Source: Lachnospiraceae bacterium (GTDB taxonomy: Bacteria > Bacillota > Clostridia > Lachnospirales > Lachnospiraceae). Taken from it: a stretch of DNA of 64,000 nucleotides. The translations under genes and the position numbers were made by a program. Location: positions 1 to 64,000 of the forward strand of contig DLZQ01000067.1 of NCBI GenBank assembly GCA_003447295.1, written 5' to 3'. Shown here one piece after another: positions 33,907-43,520 of this stretch (position 1 is its first letter; every line of letters starts with the position of its first letter). The notes beneath the pieces are model-generated. The model was not told the origin of the DNA. It saw only the letters and a program-made list of their open reading frames with translations, and ran no database searches.

Positions 33907-34405
33907 AAATGAAACCGGGGAGAGCTTTTCCGAAGGGACAGAGGCGTTCCCTGTGGAGGATACGGTAGAAAAGGTAGCATGTGCTGTACTGGATATGGAA
34001 GGCTGCCCTTATGAGGTACAATTAAATGTTCTGCTCACCGATAACGACGGCATTCACGCATACAATAAGGAATACCGTAACATTGACAGGGAGACGGATG
34101 TGCTGTCTTTCCCGAATCTGGACTTTGACCGACCCGGTGATTTTGAGATCTCCGAAGACAGAGAGGCAGATTATTTTGATCCGGATACGGGAGAACTGAT
34201 TCTGGGAGATATTATTATCTCCGTGGATCGCGTAAAGGAGCAGGCAGAGAGCTACGGACACAGCAGAAAAAGAGAATTTGCGTTCCTGGTAGCCCACAGT
34301 ATGCTGCATCTGTGCGGATACGACCATATGGAAGAAGACGAAGCAAAGGTAATGGAGGCTAAGCAGGAGCAGGTTCTTTCATCCCTTGGAATTACAAGAG
34401 ATTAA
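33890..34405 (+). CDS. ybeY: Endoribonuclease YbeY
   Basis: 171 residues from the ATG at 33890, with AAGGAGG at 33871-33877; it overlaps the end of the upstream gene by 17 bases. The zinc site H-x3-H-x5-H is intact in AHSMLHLCGYDHMEEDE, and the RNREYRNIDRETDVLSFP block is present (here YNKEYRNIDRETDVLSFP). YbeY acts in 16S rRNA 3'-end maturation and ribosome quality control, and commonly neighbours phoH. The usual next genes (dgkA, era) are absent here. Confidence 0.95.
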   Translation: MTFYVENETGESFSEGTEAFPVEDTVEKVACAVLDMEGCPYEVQLNVLLTDNDGIHAYNKEYRNIDRETDVLSFPNLDFDRPGDFEISEDREADYFDPDTGELILGDIIISVDRVKEQAESYGHSRKREFAFLVAHSMLHLCGYDHMEEDEAKVMEAKQEQVLSSLGITRD

Positions 34406-34438
34406 AAAGGGCGTGTAATACACGTATAGGTAACCGAA

Positions 34439-36040
34439 ATGAATCAGGTAGAGGTAAAAAGAAAACAGATACAATTTTTCGCAGATGCTCTGGCGGTGAT
34501 CAATGTCTGGATATTCGGAAGGAAACTTGGCAATAACGGGCTGGCTTATCTTACGGCGGCTTTGTTGGTGTTTGCATTTTTCTGGATCCTTACGGGGAAG
34601 AACATTCCTGACCGGATGGGGAAGCTTCTTCGCGGAAGAAGTGCCAAAGGACAATATAAAAATGTATCGAAAATGCGTAGAAATATGATGCTGTTCCAGA
34701 TGGCTGCCGGACTTTTAGCGGCGTTATTTTGTGCAGCTGCTGGATATACGGTATTGGAAAAGGTATTTCGCATCCCCTACGGCAGAATGATCTTATGGAT
34801 TCTTTGCCCTGCGTTATTTTTCAGATGCATTCAATCCGTGTTTCTCGGATGTTTTCAGGGGGAAGGATCGGAGATGCCCTCCGCTGTGTCTTGTGTGCTT
34901 CGTCAGGTATTTTATCTGGGACTTGGTCTTTTATTCTTGGGAATCTTCGGCAATTACGGAGAAAAAGTAAGTCTTCTTCTGAAAAGGGATGATTTCACGG
35001 CAATGTACGGAGCCATGGGGGTGGCTTTGGGTATTCTGATCTCGGAGCTTTTAGTGACGCTGTTTTTATTCGTGATCTACCGGGGCAGCATGTCGGGAAG
35101 AAGAGAGAATGAGAACGGGATGAAGGGAACCGACAGCTTTGCGGGGCAGATCGGATCTCTGTTTCCCGGAATCGGCGGAGATATTTTAAGACAGCTTCTT
35201 TTCCTGCTGCCGTTATGGCTGGGACTCATTCTGTTTCAGAGACAGTCGCAGGATATTTATGCATCAGCAGAACAATACGGAGTGTTTGCCGGAAGATATC
35301 TGGTGACGCTGCTTTTCCCCACGTTGATATTGTATGCGGGAATGCTGTCTTGTATTGCCAGGACCTGCGCTCATCTTAAGAAAAAAGAAGACCGGTTTGC
35401 AAAATCCGTGTTTCAGGCAGGTATGCAGGGTGTTTTCCTTCATGGAATGTTTTTTACCATAGTGACTGCTGTGTTGGCATTACCGATTGCCCAGACCCTG
35501 GATAACGCCGTTTCCACACAGCTTGCGGATATGTTCGCCAAAGGCTCCTCAATTATTTTGTGGCTGCTTTTGCTCCTGTATTGCTCGGAAATCCTTAAGA
35601 TGACAGGAAAGGGTTATCTTGTCCTTGCAGGATACGGCATTATGGATATTGTTTTTGTGATAGCGGAAACAGTGCTTTTAAATTTGGAAAATGCCGGAAG
35701 CTTAAGTATTGTGCTGGGCAGTGTCATAAGTATGGCATGCGGTGCCGTGTTCTTATGTGTGATTGTCTGTCTGCAGATGAAGACCTGGCCGGACGCCCTT
35801 AGGAGTCTGGCAATTCCCGTCGGATGTAGTCTTGCCTGCGGTCTGCTGGCGTTCGGGTTGGAGAAGATTATGCTTCCCCGTTTGGGAGCAGTGGTGACGG
35901 TACTCTTGGAACTGGTGATTACGCTTTTGCTGTACTGGTTTTTGCTTATTATGTTACGATGCTTTAAGGGATCCGATTTTTCCTATATTCCCTGCGGCCG
36001 GCTGATGCGTAAGCTTGGGAAAATACTCCGGCTGATTTAA
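34439..36040 (+). CDS. MOP-superfamily flippase-like membrane protein (SpoVB/MATE type)
   Basis: 533 residues with about 12-14 hydrophobic helices. The overall pattern, including RKLGNNGLAYLTAALLVFAFFWIL near the start, VLRQVFYLGLGLLFLG, and EQYGVFAGRYLVTLLFPTLILYAGML in the middle, fits the polysaccharide-export/SpoVB branch of MOP transporters. These flip lipid-linked sugars or peptidoglycan precursors. It does not look like MurJ. No strong ribosome site is visible, and 33 bases separate it from ybeY. Substrate unknown. Confidence 0.75.
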   Translation: MNQVEVKRKQIQFFADALAVINVWIFGRKLGNNGLAYLTAALLVFAFFWILTGKNIPDRMGKLLRGRSAKGQYKNVSKMRRNMMLFQMAAGLLAALFCAAAGYTVLEKVFRIPYGRMILWILCPALFFRCIQSVFLGCFQGEGSEMPSAVSCVLRQVFYLGLGLLFLGIFGNYGEKVSLLLKRDDFTAMYGAMGVALGILISELLVTLFLFVIYRGSMSGRRENENGMKGTDSFAGQIGSLFPGIGGDILRQLLFLLPLWLGLILFQRQSQDIYASAEQYGVFAGRYLVTLLFPTLILYAGMLSCIARTCAHLKKKEDRFAKSVFQAGMQGVFLHGMFFTIVTAVLALPIAQTLDNAVSTQLADMFAKGSSIILWLLLLLYCSEILKMTGKGYLVLAGYGIMDIVFVIAETVLLNLENAGSLSIVLGSVISMACGAVFLCVIVCLQMKTWPDALRSLAIPVGCSLACGLLAFGLEKIMLPRLGAVVTVLLELVITLLLYWFLLIMLRCFKGSDFSYIPCGRLMRKLGKILRLI

Positions 36041-36137
36041 GACTTTCCCAAAGCGGGTTGGCAGGATGTATATTTTCCAAAAAATAACTGATACTGATAC
36101 AAAGAATGAAACATTGACACCAGGGATGTGAGGCAGT

Positions 36138-36797
36138 ATGAAATTTGTAAAACGTATCAGTTACTTTTTTGTGGTTCCGGTCTTTTTCCTGGGACTGGGA
36201 ATATATCTCGGCGTCTGGGGAATCCATTTTTTCTATCCGGGTCTTTGGTATGATATGAATGATACAGCTAAGCCACCGTATGTTGTAGATGAGACAGTGA
36301 CAGACGAAGAGGGTAATTTGCCACCAACGAGTGTGGCTGTGGCTTCTTCCGGGGAGACACTGTGTGCGGATACGGAATATGTGCTGGAAGAGACCGATAT
36401 TCTCCGGGGGACTAGCGTTGAGACCTCCTGGAAGATTCCGCACAAATATATCGGTATGGATCGGGAGAACTTTTTGGAGACCATGGATCTGTATGCCGAA
36501 CATCCGCCACTTTCGGAGATTGAACGGGGATTTGTGGGGCTGGAGGTATTGTCCTTTTCCAGGGATAGAGTGGTGGTCCGCATGGATTACCGGTATGTGC
36601 AGCCCAGTGAAAGCTTTTATCTGGCGGTGACGGATCATGAAGTGGTGGTATATTTAGAGGACCGGACCACGGTATATATCAATACGGGAATTGCACTGGA
36701 GGATCTGCCGGAGACTTTGCAACTGCAGATCATGGACATGCTGTTTGTCCCGGATGAAGAGACATTGTATGATTTTTTGGAGACTTATTCCTCTTAA
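36138..36797 (+). CDS. Membrane-anchored protein of unknown function
   Basis: 219 residues with an uncleaved N-terminal signal anchor (VVPVFFLGLGIYLGVWGIHFFY). The remainder is extracytoplasmic: an acidic/Thr-rich linker, then an alpha/beta domain with SFYLAVTDHEVVVYLEDRTTVYINTGIALEDLP and the C-terminal ETLYDFLETYSS. The last part slightly resembles BofC-type C-terminal domains, but I cannot confirm this. A flavoprotein gene follows within 20 bases. Confidence 0.7.
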   Translation: MKFVKRISYFFVVPVFFLGLGIYLGVWGIHFFYPGLWYDMNDTAKPPYVVDETVTDEEGNLPPTSVAVASSGETLCADTEYVLEETDILRGTSVETSWKIPHKYIGMDRENFLETMDLYAEHPPLSEIERGFVGLEVLSFSRDRVVVRMDYRYVQPSESFYLAVTDHEVVVYLEDRTTVYINTGIALEDLPETLQLQIMDMLFVPDEETLYDFLETYSS

Positions 36798-36815
36798 ATA
36801 AAGGTGAAAAAACAG

Positions 36816-38039
36816 ATGAAGAAACAGATAGGTGTGATCGGCGGCGGAGCTGCCGGTATGATGGCAGCGATAACTGCGGCAAGAGAAGGCGCTAAGGTGA
36901 CGATCTTCGAGCGCAATGACCGTGTAGGGAAGAAGATATTACAGACAGGAAACGGAAAGTGCAATCTGGGCAACCGGGCACTTTCTGTGGAATGTTATCA
37001 CGGCACTGATCTGCAGTGGATCGGAAAGGCACTGGAACGGTTTGACACAGAAGATACGATCCGCTTCTTCCAAAGCATCGGGCTGATGGTAAAAGAAAAA
37101 AACGGATATCTCTATCCGGTCTGCGAACAGGCTGCTGCTGTATTGGATGTACTGCGGTATGAATTACAGGCGCTCGGCGTGGAGATTGTATTTTCGTGTA
37201 AGATTACAAAAGTAGAACGGATGGATTCCGGGAAGCTGCTTGTCAGTGACGGGGAAAAAGAGTGGATGTTGGATGCGGTGATTCTGACCTGCGGAGGTAA
37301 AGCAGCTCCTGCCACCGGATCGGATGGCAGTGGATTTAAGCTTGCGAAGAAGCTGGGACATACCTGCACACTTACGGTTCCGGCACTGGTGCAGCTGCGT
37401 TGTCAGGAAACGGATCTGCTAAAAGGTATCGCCGGGGTCCGGACGGACAGCGAGATCCGTTTCCTGTGTGACGGAGAGGAAATCAGCAGAGAGCGTGGAG
37501 AATTGCAGTTGACGGATTACGGTATCTCCGGCATTCCGGTATTCCAGTTAAGCAGCAGTGTGAACTACCGGCTCAGAGAACGCAGAGAATGTGTGGCACA
37601 GATTGATTTTCTGCCGGAATTGTCAAAAGAAGAATATCGTAAATTACAGGAGAACCGTAAGCTGCTTTTGGGAGACCGGACAGCGGAGGAATTTTTTACC
37701 GGTATAGTACATAAAAAGCTGACTTCGACACTGCTAAAGCTGGCGGGGATCCGTCTGGCAACGCCCATGCGGGAGATCCCGGAGGAGAAGATCCGCAATT
37801 TCTATGGACTTTGCAGGAACTTCAGACTGCATATTACGGAGAGTAATCCCTACGAGAATGCACAGGTGTCTGCAGGTGGGGTTCCGGTAACGGAAGTAAA
37901 AGAGACGATGGAATCCAAACACTGTGCCGGCGTCTATTTTGCAGGAGAGATCCTGGATGTGGACGGCAGATGCGGAGGTTACAATCTCCAATGGGCATGG
38001 AGCAGCGGATATCTGGCAGGATATCACGCAGCACAATAA
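36816..38039 (+). CDS. NAD(P)/FAD-dependent oxidoreductase, HI0933/BaiN family
   Basis: 407 residues from the ATG at 36816, which has AAGGTG nine bases upstream; the GTG at 36804 overlaps that site and is less likely. Flavoprotein of the HI0933/YhiN type: GGGAAGMMAAITAAREGAKVTIFERNDRVGKKILQTGNGKCNLGN, TCGGKAAPATGSDGSGFKLAKKLGH and a C-terminal FAD segment FAGEILDVDGRCGGYNLQWAWSSGYLAG. Natural substrates of this family are mostly unknown, and BaiN of bile-acid metabolism belongs to it. A second flavoprotein follows. Confidence 0.9.
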   Translation: MKKQIGVIGGGAAGMMAAITAAREGAKVTIFERNDRVGKKILQTGNGKCNLGNRALSVECYHGTDLQWIGKALERFDTEDTIRFFQSIGLMVKEKNGYLYPVCEQAAAVLDVLRYELQALGVEIVFSCKITKVERMDSGKLLVSDGEKEWMLDAVILTCGGKAAPATGSDGSGFKLAKKLGHTCTLTVPALVQLRCQETDLLKGIAGVRTDSEIRFLCDGEEISRERGELQLTDYGISGIPVFQLSSSVNYRLRERRECVAQIDFLPELSKEEYRKLQENRKLLLGDRTAEEFFTGIVHKKLTSTLLKLAGIRLATPMREIPEEKIRNFYGLCRNFRLHITESNPYENAQVSAGGVPVTEVKETMESKHCAGVYFAGEILDVDGRCGGYNLQWAWSSGYLAGYHAAQ

Positions 38040-38049
38040 CAGGAGTAAA

Positions 38050-39696
38050 ATGATTATGATCAGACTAAACCAGCTGAAGCTTCCGGTGAATCATACCGAA
38101 GCGCAGCTTATGAATAAGATTGCACAGAGTTTACGGATCCCGGAGGCGGAGATCCTTGAAATTGAGATCGTAAGGCAATCACTGGATGCCAGAAAAAAAC
38201 CGGAGCTTTTCTACAGTTATAGCGTAAATGTGACGGTGAAAAGAGAGCAAAAAGTATATAAGGATGCGGTTCGCAGACTGGGAAAGGCAAATGTAGCGCT
38301 TGTAGAAAAGACAGAGTATCATTTCCCGGATGGCGGCACACAGCCGCAGAAACATCCTACTGTGATCATCGGTATGGGACCGGCGGGATTATTTTGTGCC
38401 TATTACCTGGCACAGCACGGATATGCACCGGTGATCTTAGAGCGCGGCGAAGACGTGGATACCAGACAGGCAGATGTGGAAGCGTTCTGGCAGACGGGAA
38501 GGTTAAAACCGGATTCCAATGTACAGTTCGGGGAAGGCGGCGCCGGAACTTTTTCCGATGGTAAATTAAATACACTGGTAAAGGATAAATACGGCAGAAA
38601 TACGGAAGTGCTGAAAACCTTTGTTCGTCATGGTGCCGATCCTGCGATCGTTTACCAGGCAAAGCCCCATATCGGTACGGATGTCTTAAGCAGAGTCATA
38701 AAAAGCATGCGGGAAGAGATCCTGCGTCTGGGTGGTGAGGTTCGTTTTAAGAGTCAGGTGACAGAGATTAAAACGCAGAACGGGCAGGTCACCGGAGTCA
38801 TCGTAAACGGCAGGGAAGAGATTCCCTGTGAGCAGGTGGTACTGGCTCCGGGACACAGTGCCAGAGATACTTTTGCCATGTTATATGAGAAAAATTTCCC
38901 CATGGCGTCGAAACCTTTTGCAGTTGGATTCCGCGTGGAGCATCCACAGAACCTGATCAATAGAAGCCAGTATGGCGCAGAACATGTGAAAGAGCTGGGG
39001 GCTGCTGCCTATAAACTAACGGCAAAGACAAGTTGTGGCAGAGGTGTTTACTCTTTCTGTATGTGTCCCGGAGGCTATGTGGTCAATGCATCCTCGGAAC
39101 CCGGGAGGCTTGCGGTCAACGGTATGAGTTACAGTGGCCGTGACGGAAAAAATGCAAACAGTGCCATTATTGTTGCGGTGACTCCCGCAGATTACGGCTC
39201 CGATCACCCGTTAGCGGGAATTGAATTCCAGCGAAGACTGGAGCAGAGAGCCTACGAACTGTGTGACGGAAAACTTCCGGTTCAAAGGTACGGAGACTTC
39301 AGGGAAAAGGTCACCGGAGAACCCTGTAAGATACAGAACGGACCTAAGGATGGTCTGTGGGACAATTTGGAACCGCAGTGCAAGGGAGAGTTTGCATGGG
39401 CGGATCTTACGGGGATCCTTCCCGGGGAGTGTAACCAGGCCTTCGTGGAAGGAATGGACAGCTTTGATAGGCAGATCCACGGTTTTGCATCCCAGACAGT
39501 GATCCTCACGGGAGTGGAGAGCCGGACTTCTTCCCCGGTGCGGATTGAGCGCGATGAAAATTTACAGTCCGGGATCCGTGGGTGTTACCCTTGTGGGGAA
39601 GGCGCCGGATATGCCGGAGGAATCACCTCTGCAGCAATGGACGGCATTCGTGTGGCGGAACAGATTGCATCACAGTTTGCTCCGTTACAGCGTTGA
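38050..39696 (+). CDS. FAD-dependent dehydrogenase-like protein
   Basis: 548 residues from the ATG at 38050 behind AGGAG; the long extension into the upstream gene is rejected, and ATG 38056 is an alternative. An N-terminal alpha/beta domain (~1-95, LNQLKLPVNHTEAQLMNKIAQSLRI) precedes the FAD motif VIIGMGPAGLFCAYYLAQHGYAPVILERG, then NVQFGEGGAGTFSDGKLNT and the C-terminal YPCGEGAGYAGGITSAAMDGI. This architecture belongs to a widespread family of uncharacterised FAD proteins. The promoter of proB lies over its stop codon. Confidence 0.88.
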   Translation: MIMIRLNQLKLPVNHTEAQLMNKIAQSLRIPEAEILEIEIVRQSLDARKKPELFYSYSVNVTVKREQKVYKDAVRRLGKANVALVEKTEYHFPDGGTQPQKHPTVIIGMGPAGLFCAYYLAQHGYAPVILERGEDVDTRQADVEAFWQTGRLKPDSNVQFGEGGAGTFSDGKLNTLVKDKYGRNTEVLKTFVRHGADPAIVYQAKPHIGTDVLSRVIKSMREEILRLGGEVRFKSQVTEIKTQNGQVTGVIVNGREEIPCEQVVLAPGHSARDTFAMLYEKNFPMASKPFAVGFRVEHPQNLINRSQYGAEHVKELGAAAYKLTAKTSCGRGVYSFCMCPGGYVVNASSEPGRLAVNGMSYSGRDGKNANSAIIVAVTPADYGSDHPLAGIEFQRRLEQRAYELCDGKLPVQRYGDFREKVTGEPCKIQNGPKDGLWDNLEPQCKGEFAWADLTGILPGECNQAFVEGMDSFDRQIHGFASQTVILTGVESRTSSPVRIERDENLQSGIRGCYPCGEGAGYAGGITSAAMDGIRVAEQIASQFAPLQR

Positions 39697-39709
39697 CGTA
39701 CGGAGCAAA
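39676..39709. promoter_or_regulatory. 10-bp inverted repeat around the proB -35 box
   Basis: TTTGCTCCGT (39676-39685) and ACGGAGCAAA (39700-39709) are exact reverse complements and bracket the proB -35 box. There is no T-run. It may be an operator for a dimeric regulator, or an RNA hairpin at the end of the upstream message. Confidence 0.5.
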
Positions 39710-39721
39710 ATAGTATATTAT
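39693..39721 (+). promoter_or_regulatory. Promoter of proB
   Basis: TTGACG (39693-39698) and TATTAT (39716-39721) are 17 bases apart. The -35 box overlaps the TGA of the upstream flavoprotein. Confidence 0.7.
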
Positions 39722-39760
39722 GCAGATAATCCATAGTTTGTATGCAGAAAGGCAATCAAC

Positions 39761-40630
39761 GTGAATAACATAAGGGAACAGATTAAGAACAAGAAAAGAA
39801 TCGTTATTAAGATCGGTTCTTCTTCTTTACAGCATGCTGAGACAGGAGATCTGGATTACATCCGTCTGGAGAAGTTAGTCAGAGAACTCTGTGATATCAG
39901 TAATCAGGGGAAGGAAGTCGTACTGGTGACTTCCGGTGCCATCGCAGTTGGTAAAAAAGCTGTAAATTTAAAAACAATAGAAGGAAAGACCCAGGCAGAA
40001 GCTATGGCAGTGAAGCAGGCATGCTCCTCCATCGGCCAGGCGAGACTGATGATGGCTTATCAGAAGCTGTTTGCGGAGTACAATCATGTGGCAGCACAGA
40101 TTTTGATGACAAAAAATACCATCGTGGACAATCTGAACCGTTACAATGCCCACAATACCTTTACCCAGCTGTTGAAAATGGGTGCGATCCCGGTCGTCAA
40201 TGAAAATGATACCGTAGCAACCTACGAGATCGAGATCGGTGATAACGATACCCTGTCCGCTATTGTGGCGGCGCTGATCGATGCGGATCTTCTGATCCTT
40301 CTGTCGGATATCGACGGTCTCTACACCGATGATCCCAGACAGAACCCGGAGGCGGAATTTATCGAACAGGTGGATGAACTTACGGATGAATTCATGAATA
40401 TGGGCAAGGCTACCACCGGCAGCAATGTAGGTACCGGAGGCATGAATACCAAAATGATCGCTGCGAAGATCGCCACCAGCTCCGATGTGGATATGATCAT
40501 TGCCAACAGCAGAGACATCGGCGTGCTGCACCGGCTGTTAGAAGGGGAGAACGAAGGTACCCTGTTCGTGGCACACAGGGATGAAGCTTTTGACCTGCCG
40601 GGCTTTGTCGAAAATCTACATAGAAATTAA
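39761..40630 (+). CDS. proB: Glutamate 5-kinase
   Basis: 289 residues, GTG start. Amino-acid-kinase fold with RIVIKIGSSSLQ, LVTSGAIAVG, PVVNENDTVATYEIEIGDNDTLSAIVAALIDADLLILLSDIDGLYT and GTGGMNTKMIAAKIA. There is no C-terminal PUA domain, as in the short ProB form. It makes glutamyl-5-phosphate for ProA, encoded three genes downstream, in the first step of proline synthesis. Its stop overlaps a small downstream frame, so the operon is compact. Confidence 0.96.
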   Translation: MNNIREQIKNKKRIVIKIGSSSLQHAETGDLDYIRLEKLVRELCDISNQGKEVVLVTSGAIAVGKKAVNLKTIEGKTQAEAMAVKQACSSIGQARLMMAYQKLFAEYNHVAAQILMTKNTIVDNLNRYNAHNTFTQLLKMGAIPVVNENDTVATYEIEIGDNDTLSAIVAALIDADLLILLSDIDGLYTDDPRQNPEAEFIEQVDELTDEFMNMGKATTGSNVGTGGMNTKMIAAKIATSSDVDMIIANSRDIGVLHRLLEGENEGTLFVAHRDEAFDLPGFVENLHRN

Positions 40631-40639
40631 TGATGAAGA

Positions 40640-40680
40640 GTCACACGACTATTTGTGACGTCTGCGGAATGGAGATTACT
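40640..40680 (+). promoter_or_regulatory. Hairpin-plus-conserved-block translation leader, copy 1
   Basis: GTCACA (40640-40645) pairs with TGTGAC (40654-40659). From 40659 to 40685 there are 27 bases, including the GGAG ribosome site and the start codon, that are identical to 47084-47110 ahead of the YolD-like gene. Confidence 0.6.
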
Positions 40681-40902
40681 ATGAATATGGATGAGAGAAT
40701 AAAGCGCATTAATGAGCTTTATCATAAATCACAAAACGAAGGACTGACAGACGAGGAAAAGCTGGAACAGTCCATATTGCGACAGGAATATGTAGACAGT
40801 ATCAAACGTAACATGAAAGCACAGTTAGACAACATAGAGATCGTCAGACCGGACGGATCTGTTGAAAAATTAAAGCCTTCTTATAAAAAGAACAAAAAAT
40901 AA
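40681..40902 (+). CDS. DUF896 (UPF0291/YnzC) family protein
   Basis: 73 residues from the ATG at 40681; upstream in-frame ATGs at 40630 and 40633 would add a non-family leader and are rejected because GGAG lies six bases before 40681. Family pattern: RIKRINELYHKSQNEGLTDEEKLEQSILRQEYVDSIKRNMKAQLDNIEIV. YnzC-type proteins are short helical-hairpin proteins, one of them linked to the SOS response in Bacillus; function unknown. It lies inside the pro operon. Confidence 0.9.
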   Translation: MNMDERIKRINELYHKSQNEGLTDEEKLEQSILRQEYVDSIKRNMKAQLDNIEIVRPDGSVEKLKPSYKKNKK

Positions 40903-40908
40903 AGAAAA

Positions 40909-41472
40909 ATGATCAGAGAAGAGAAAAAGTTACTTCGCAAGGAAATATTATCCCGCAGGGATGCCCTGACAGAAGTCGAACGGGAGAGGGGAAAGTTGCT
41001 CATTACCGAACGGATCCTGGGGCATCAGTGGTATTATCTCTCCAACAGGATCCTTAGTTTTGTAAGCTACGGAAGTGAGATCTGTACCACGGAGATTTTA
41101 GAAAATGCCCTGCAGGATGGAAAAGAGGTTTATGTACCTAAGGTGGAAGGACGGGAAATGCAATTTTACCGAATCCGGTCGCTTACGGAACTGAAGGAAG
41201 GCTATAAGGGAATCCGGGAACCGGAGGGAAATACGGAAAGCTATGTGTTCACTCCGGAAAATGCGGCAGGAAGCCTTTTTCTTATGCCGGGAAGTGTATT
41301 TGATCCCTTGGGTAATCGCTTAGGGTACGGCGGTGGATTTTATGACCGGTATCTGGCAGACAAAGAAGCCTTAAGACTGCGCAGCATCGCTGTGGGATTT
41401 CGGTGTCAGCAGGCAAAAGAGGTGCCGGTGGAAGAGACGGATATAAAGCCTTATCAGGTGATTTTGGTATAA
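40909..41472 (+). CDS. 5-formyltetrahydrofolate cyclo-ligase
   Basis: 187 residues. N-terminal KKLLRKEILSRRDALTE, the substrate-binding middle VLVPKVEG-type (VYVPKVEGREMQFYRI), and the ATP-loop GNRLGYGGGFYDRYLA, which is the family signature. It converts 5-formyl-THF to methenyl-THF and links to the FolD/Fhs pool. It is set between DUF896 and proA, probably by operon convenience. The ribosome site is weak, and the gene starts six bases after the DUF896 stop. Confidence 0.93.
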   Translation: MIREEKKLLRKEILSRRDALTEVERERGKLLITERILGHQWYYLSNRILSFVSYGSEICTTEILENALQDGKEVYVPKVEGREMQFYRIRSLTELKEGYKGIREPEGNTESYVFTPENAAGSLFLMPGSVFDPLGNRLGYGGGFYDRYLADKEALRLRSIAVGFRCQQAKEVPVEETDIKPYQVILV

Positions 41473-41499
41473 ACAAATGTTTTAGAAAGGCGAAGAAAA

Positions 41500-42747
41500 A
41501 TGGCTGAGCTTTTAGAACTGGGGAAAAATGCCTGCGATGCAAAATATATATTGCAGAAGTTGACAACCGAAGAGAAAAATAAAGCATTGCAGACTGCGGC
41601 AAACAATTTGTGTGACAGACAGGAAGAAATCCTGTCCGCAAATGCAGTGGATCTGGAAAACGGCAGAAAAAACGGAATGAATCCGGGACTGTTAGATCGT
41701 TTAAAGCTTACCGCTGACAGAATCTCGCAGATTGCGGAGGGGCTTATGCAGATTGCAGTGCTCCCGGACTGCATCGGTGAGACCATGGAGCATTTCGAGC
41801 GTCCCAACGGACTAAAGATCGACAAGGTCAGAGTTCCGTTAGGTGTTATCGGTATTATCTATGAGGCACGCCCAAATGTCACCGCGGATGCCTTTGGTTT
41901 ATGCTTTAAAACCGGTAACGCTGTGATCTTAAAGGGTGGCAGTGATGCCATTCATTCCAATATTGCAATCGTTAACATATTACAGGATACACTGGAAGCC
42001 TGCGGAATGCCCCGGACTGCGGTGCAGTTGATTGAAAATACGGATCGCGCGGTTACCGCGCAGTTTATGAAAATGAAGGAATATGTGGATGTACTGATTC
42101 CCAGAGGCGGTGCGGAACTGATCCGCAGCGTGGTGGAGAACAGCACCATTCCCGTGATCGAGACCGGAACCGGTAATTGCCACGTCTACGTAGATCAGGA
42201 CGCAGATGTGGATATGGCAGTAAAAATTCTGATGAATGCCAAGACCCAGCGGATCGGTGTCTGCAATGCCTGTGAGTCTCTGGTGGTACATCGGGCGATC
42301 CGTGACAGCTTCCTTCCCAAAATGGCGGAGACCCTGAAAACAAAAAATGTGGAACTGCGGGGAGACGAAAGTACGTGTGAAATCCTGTCTGACTGTATTC
42401 CGGCAACGGAAGAAGATTACGGCACCGAGTATCTGGACTATATTTTATCCATTAAAACGGTCGACAGTGTGGACGAGGCGATCGCTCATATTAACCGCTA
42501 TAATACGAAGCATTCCGAATGTATCGTGACAGAAAATGCGCAGACGGCGGAAAAGTTCTTAAACGAAGTGGATGCGGCCTGTGTCTATGTCAATGCATCC
42601 ACACGTTTTACGGATGGATTTGAATTTGGATTTGGTGCCGAGATCGGTATCAGTACACAGAAACTACACGCAAGAGGACCTATGGGCCTGAAGGAGCTGA
42701 CCTCCTATAAATACAAGATCCACGGAAACGGTCAGATCCGCGGATAA
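41500..42747 (+). CDS. proA: Glutamate-5-semialdehyde dehydrogenase (gamma-glutamyl phosphate reductase)
   Basis: 415 residues, normal ProA length. Conserved blocks: [38 protein letters not shown], the catalytic Cys in [12 protein letters not shown], and [36 protein letters not shown]. It reduces glutamyl phosphate to the semialdehyde that cyclises to pyrroline-5-carboxylate. proC is not in the window. Confidence 0.97.
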   Translation: MAELLELGKNACDAKYILQKLTTEEKNKALQTAANNLCDRQEEILSANAVDLENGRKNGMNPGLLDRLKLTADRISQIAEGLMQIAVLPDCIGETMEHFERPNGLKIDKVRVPLGVIGIIYEARPNVTADAFGLCFKTGNAVILKGGSDAIHSNIAIVNILQDTLEACGMPRTAVQLIENTDRAVTAQFMKMKEYVDVLIPRGGAELIRSVVENSTIPVIETGTGNCHVYVDQDADVDMAVKILMNAKTQRIGVCNACESLVVHRAIRDSFLPKMAETLKTKNVELRGDESTCEILSDCIPATEEDYGTEYLDYILSIKTVDSVDEAIAHINRYNTKHSECIVTENAQTAEKFLNEVDAACVYVNASTRFTDGFEFGFGAEIGISTQKLHARGPMGLKELTSYKYKIHGNGQIRG

Positions 42748-42809
42748 TGACTTGCGTATTCTCCGGATGTTTTGACCGGAAATAACTATAAGAGTAGAGG
42801 AGAGAGATT

Positions 42810-43361
42810 ATGAAAGAAGTAAACGGAAGCATTTGGCACACCATGAGCACCCAGAGAGTCACCCCCACAGATTTTGTCTGTGTCATTGAGATCTCCAAGG
42901 GCAGTAAGAACAAGTATGAACTGGACAAGGAGACCGGTCTTCTGATCCTGGACCGTATCCTGCATACGTCTACCCATTATCCCGCTAACTACGGATTTAT
43001 TCCCAGAACCTACGGCGATGACGGTGACCCCCTGGATGTACTGTTATTATGTTCCGAGCCGGTACAGCCCATGACCCTGGTAAGAGCGTATCCTATCGGT
43101 GTGATCTCCATGCTTGACAACGGCAAAAACGATGAGAAGATCATTGCGGTTCCTTTCAATGATCCCAATTATAACTGCTACCATGATATTTCCGAACTGC
43201 CCAGTCATGTGGTGGACGAGATGGAACATTTCTTCACAGTATATAAGGCACTTGAGAACAAGACCACCGCAGTCAATGAAAAGGGTAACAGAGAAGAAGC
43301 TATCGAAGTCATCAAGAAATGTCTCGATAACTACATTGATACCTTTATCAAGAGCTGGTAA
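42810..43361 (+). CDS. ppa: Soluble inorganic pyrophosphatase, family I
   Basis: 183 residues. The active-site signature is complete: YGFIPRTYGDDGDPLDVLLL (the D-x-D-P-x-D motif) and VIDNGKNDEK-like (MLDNGKNDEKIIAVPFNDPNY), followed by HFFTVYKALENK. It hydrolyses pyrophosphate in the cytosol. A good AGAGGAGAGAG ribosome site precedes the start. Confidence 0.93.
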   Translation: MKEVNGSIWHTMSTQRVTPTDFVCVIEISKGSKNKYELDKETGLLILDRILHTSTHYPANYGFIPRTYGDDGDPLDVLLLCSEPVQPMTLVRAYPIGVISMLDNGKNDEKIIAVPFNDPNYNCYHDISELPSHVVDEMEHFFTVYKALENKTTAVNEKGNREEAIEVIKKCLDNYIDTFIKSW

Positions 43362-43465
43362 ATGCCGCGGCGTAAGAATATTGTGTTTTTTCATAGGAAC
43401 TAATGAAAAAAATGTCAAAACCCACTAGATTTTTTTAGGGAAATATGAGAGAATGAACACGACCA

Positions 43466-43494
43466 TTATGATATTATTTTATCAATAGTATTAT
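43466..43494 (+). promoter_or_regulatory. Possible promoter for the scaffold-like/GGGtGRT pair
   Basis: TTATGA (43466-43471) and TATTAT (43489-43494) are 17 bases apart. The -35 box is poor, although the genes look highly expressed by codon choice and have strong ribosome sites. Transcription would begin near 43501. Confidence 0.4.
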
Positions 43495-43520
43495 AAGTAC
43501 ATATTGAAAGGAGATTTCAC

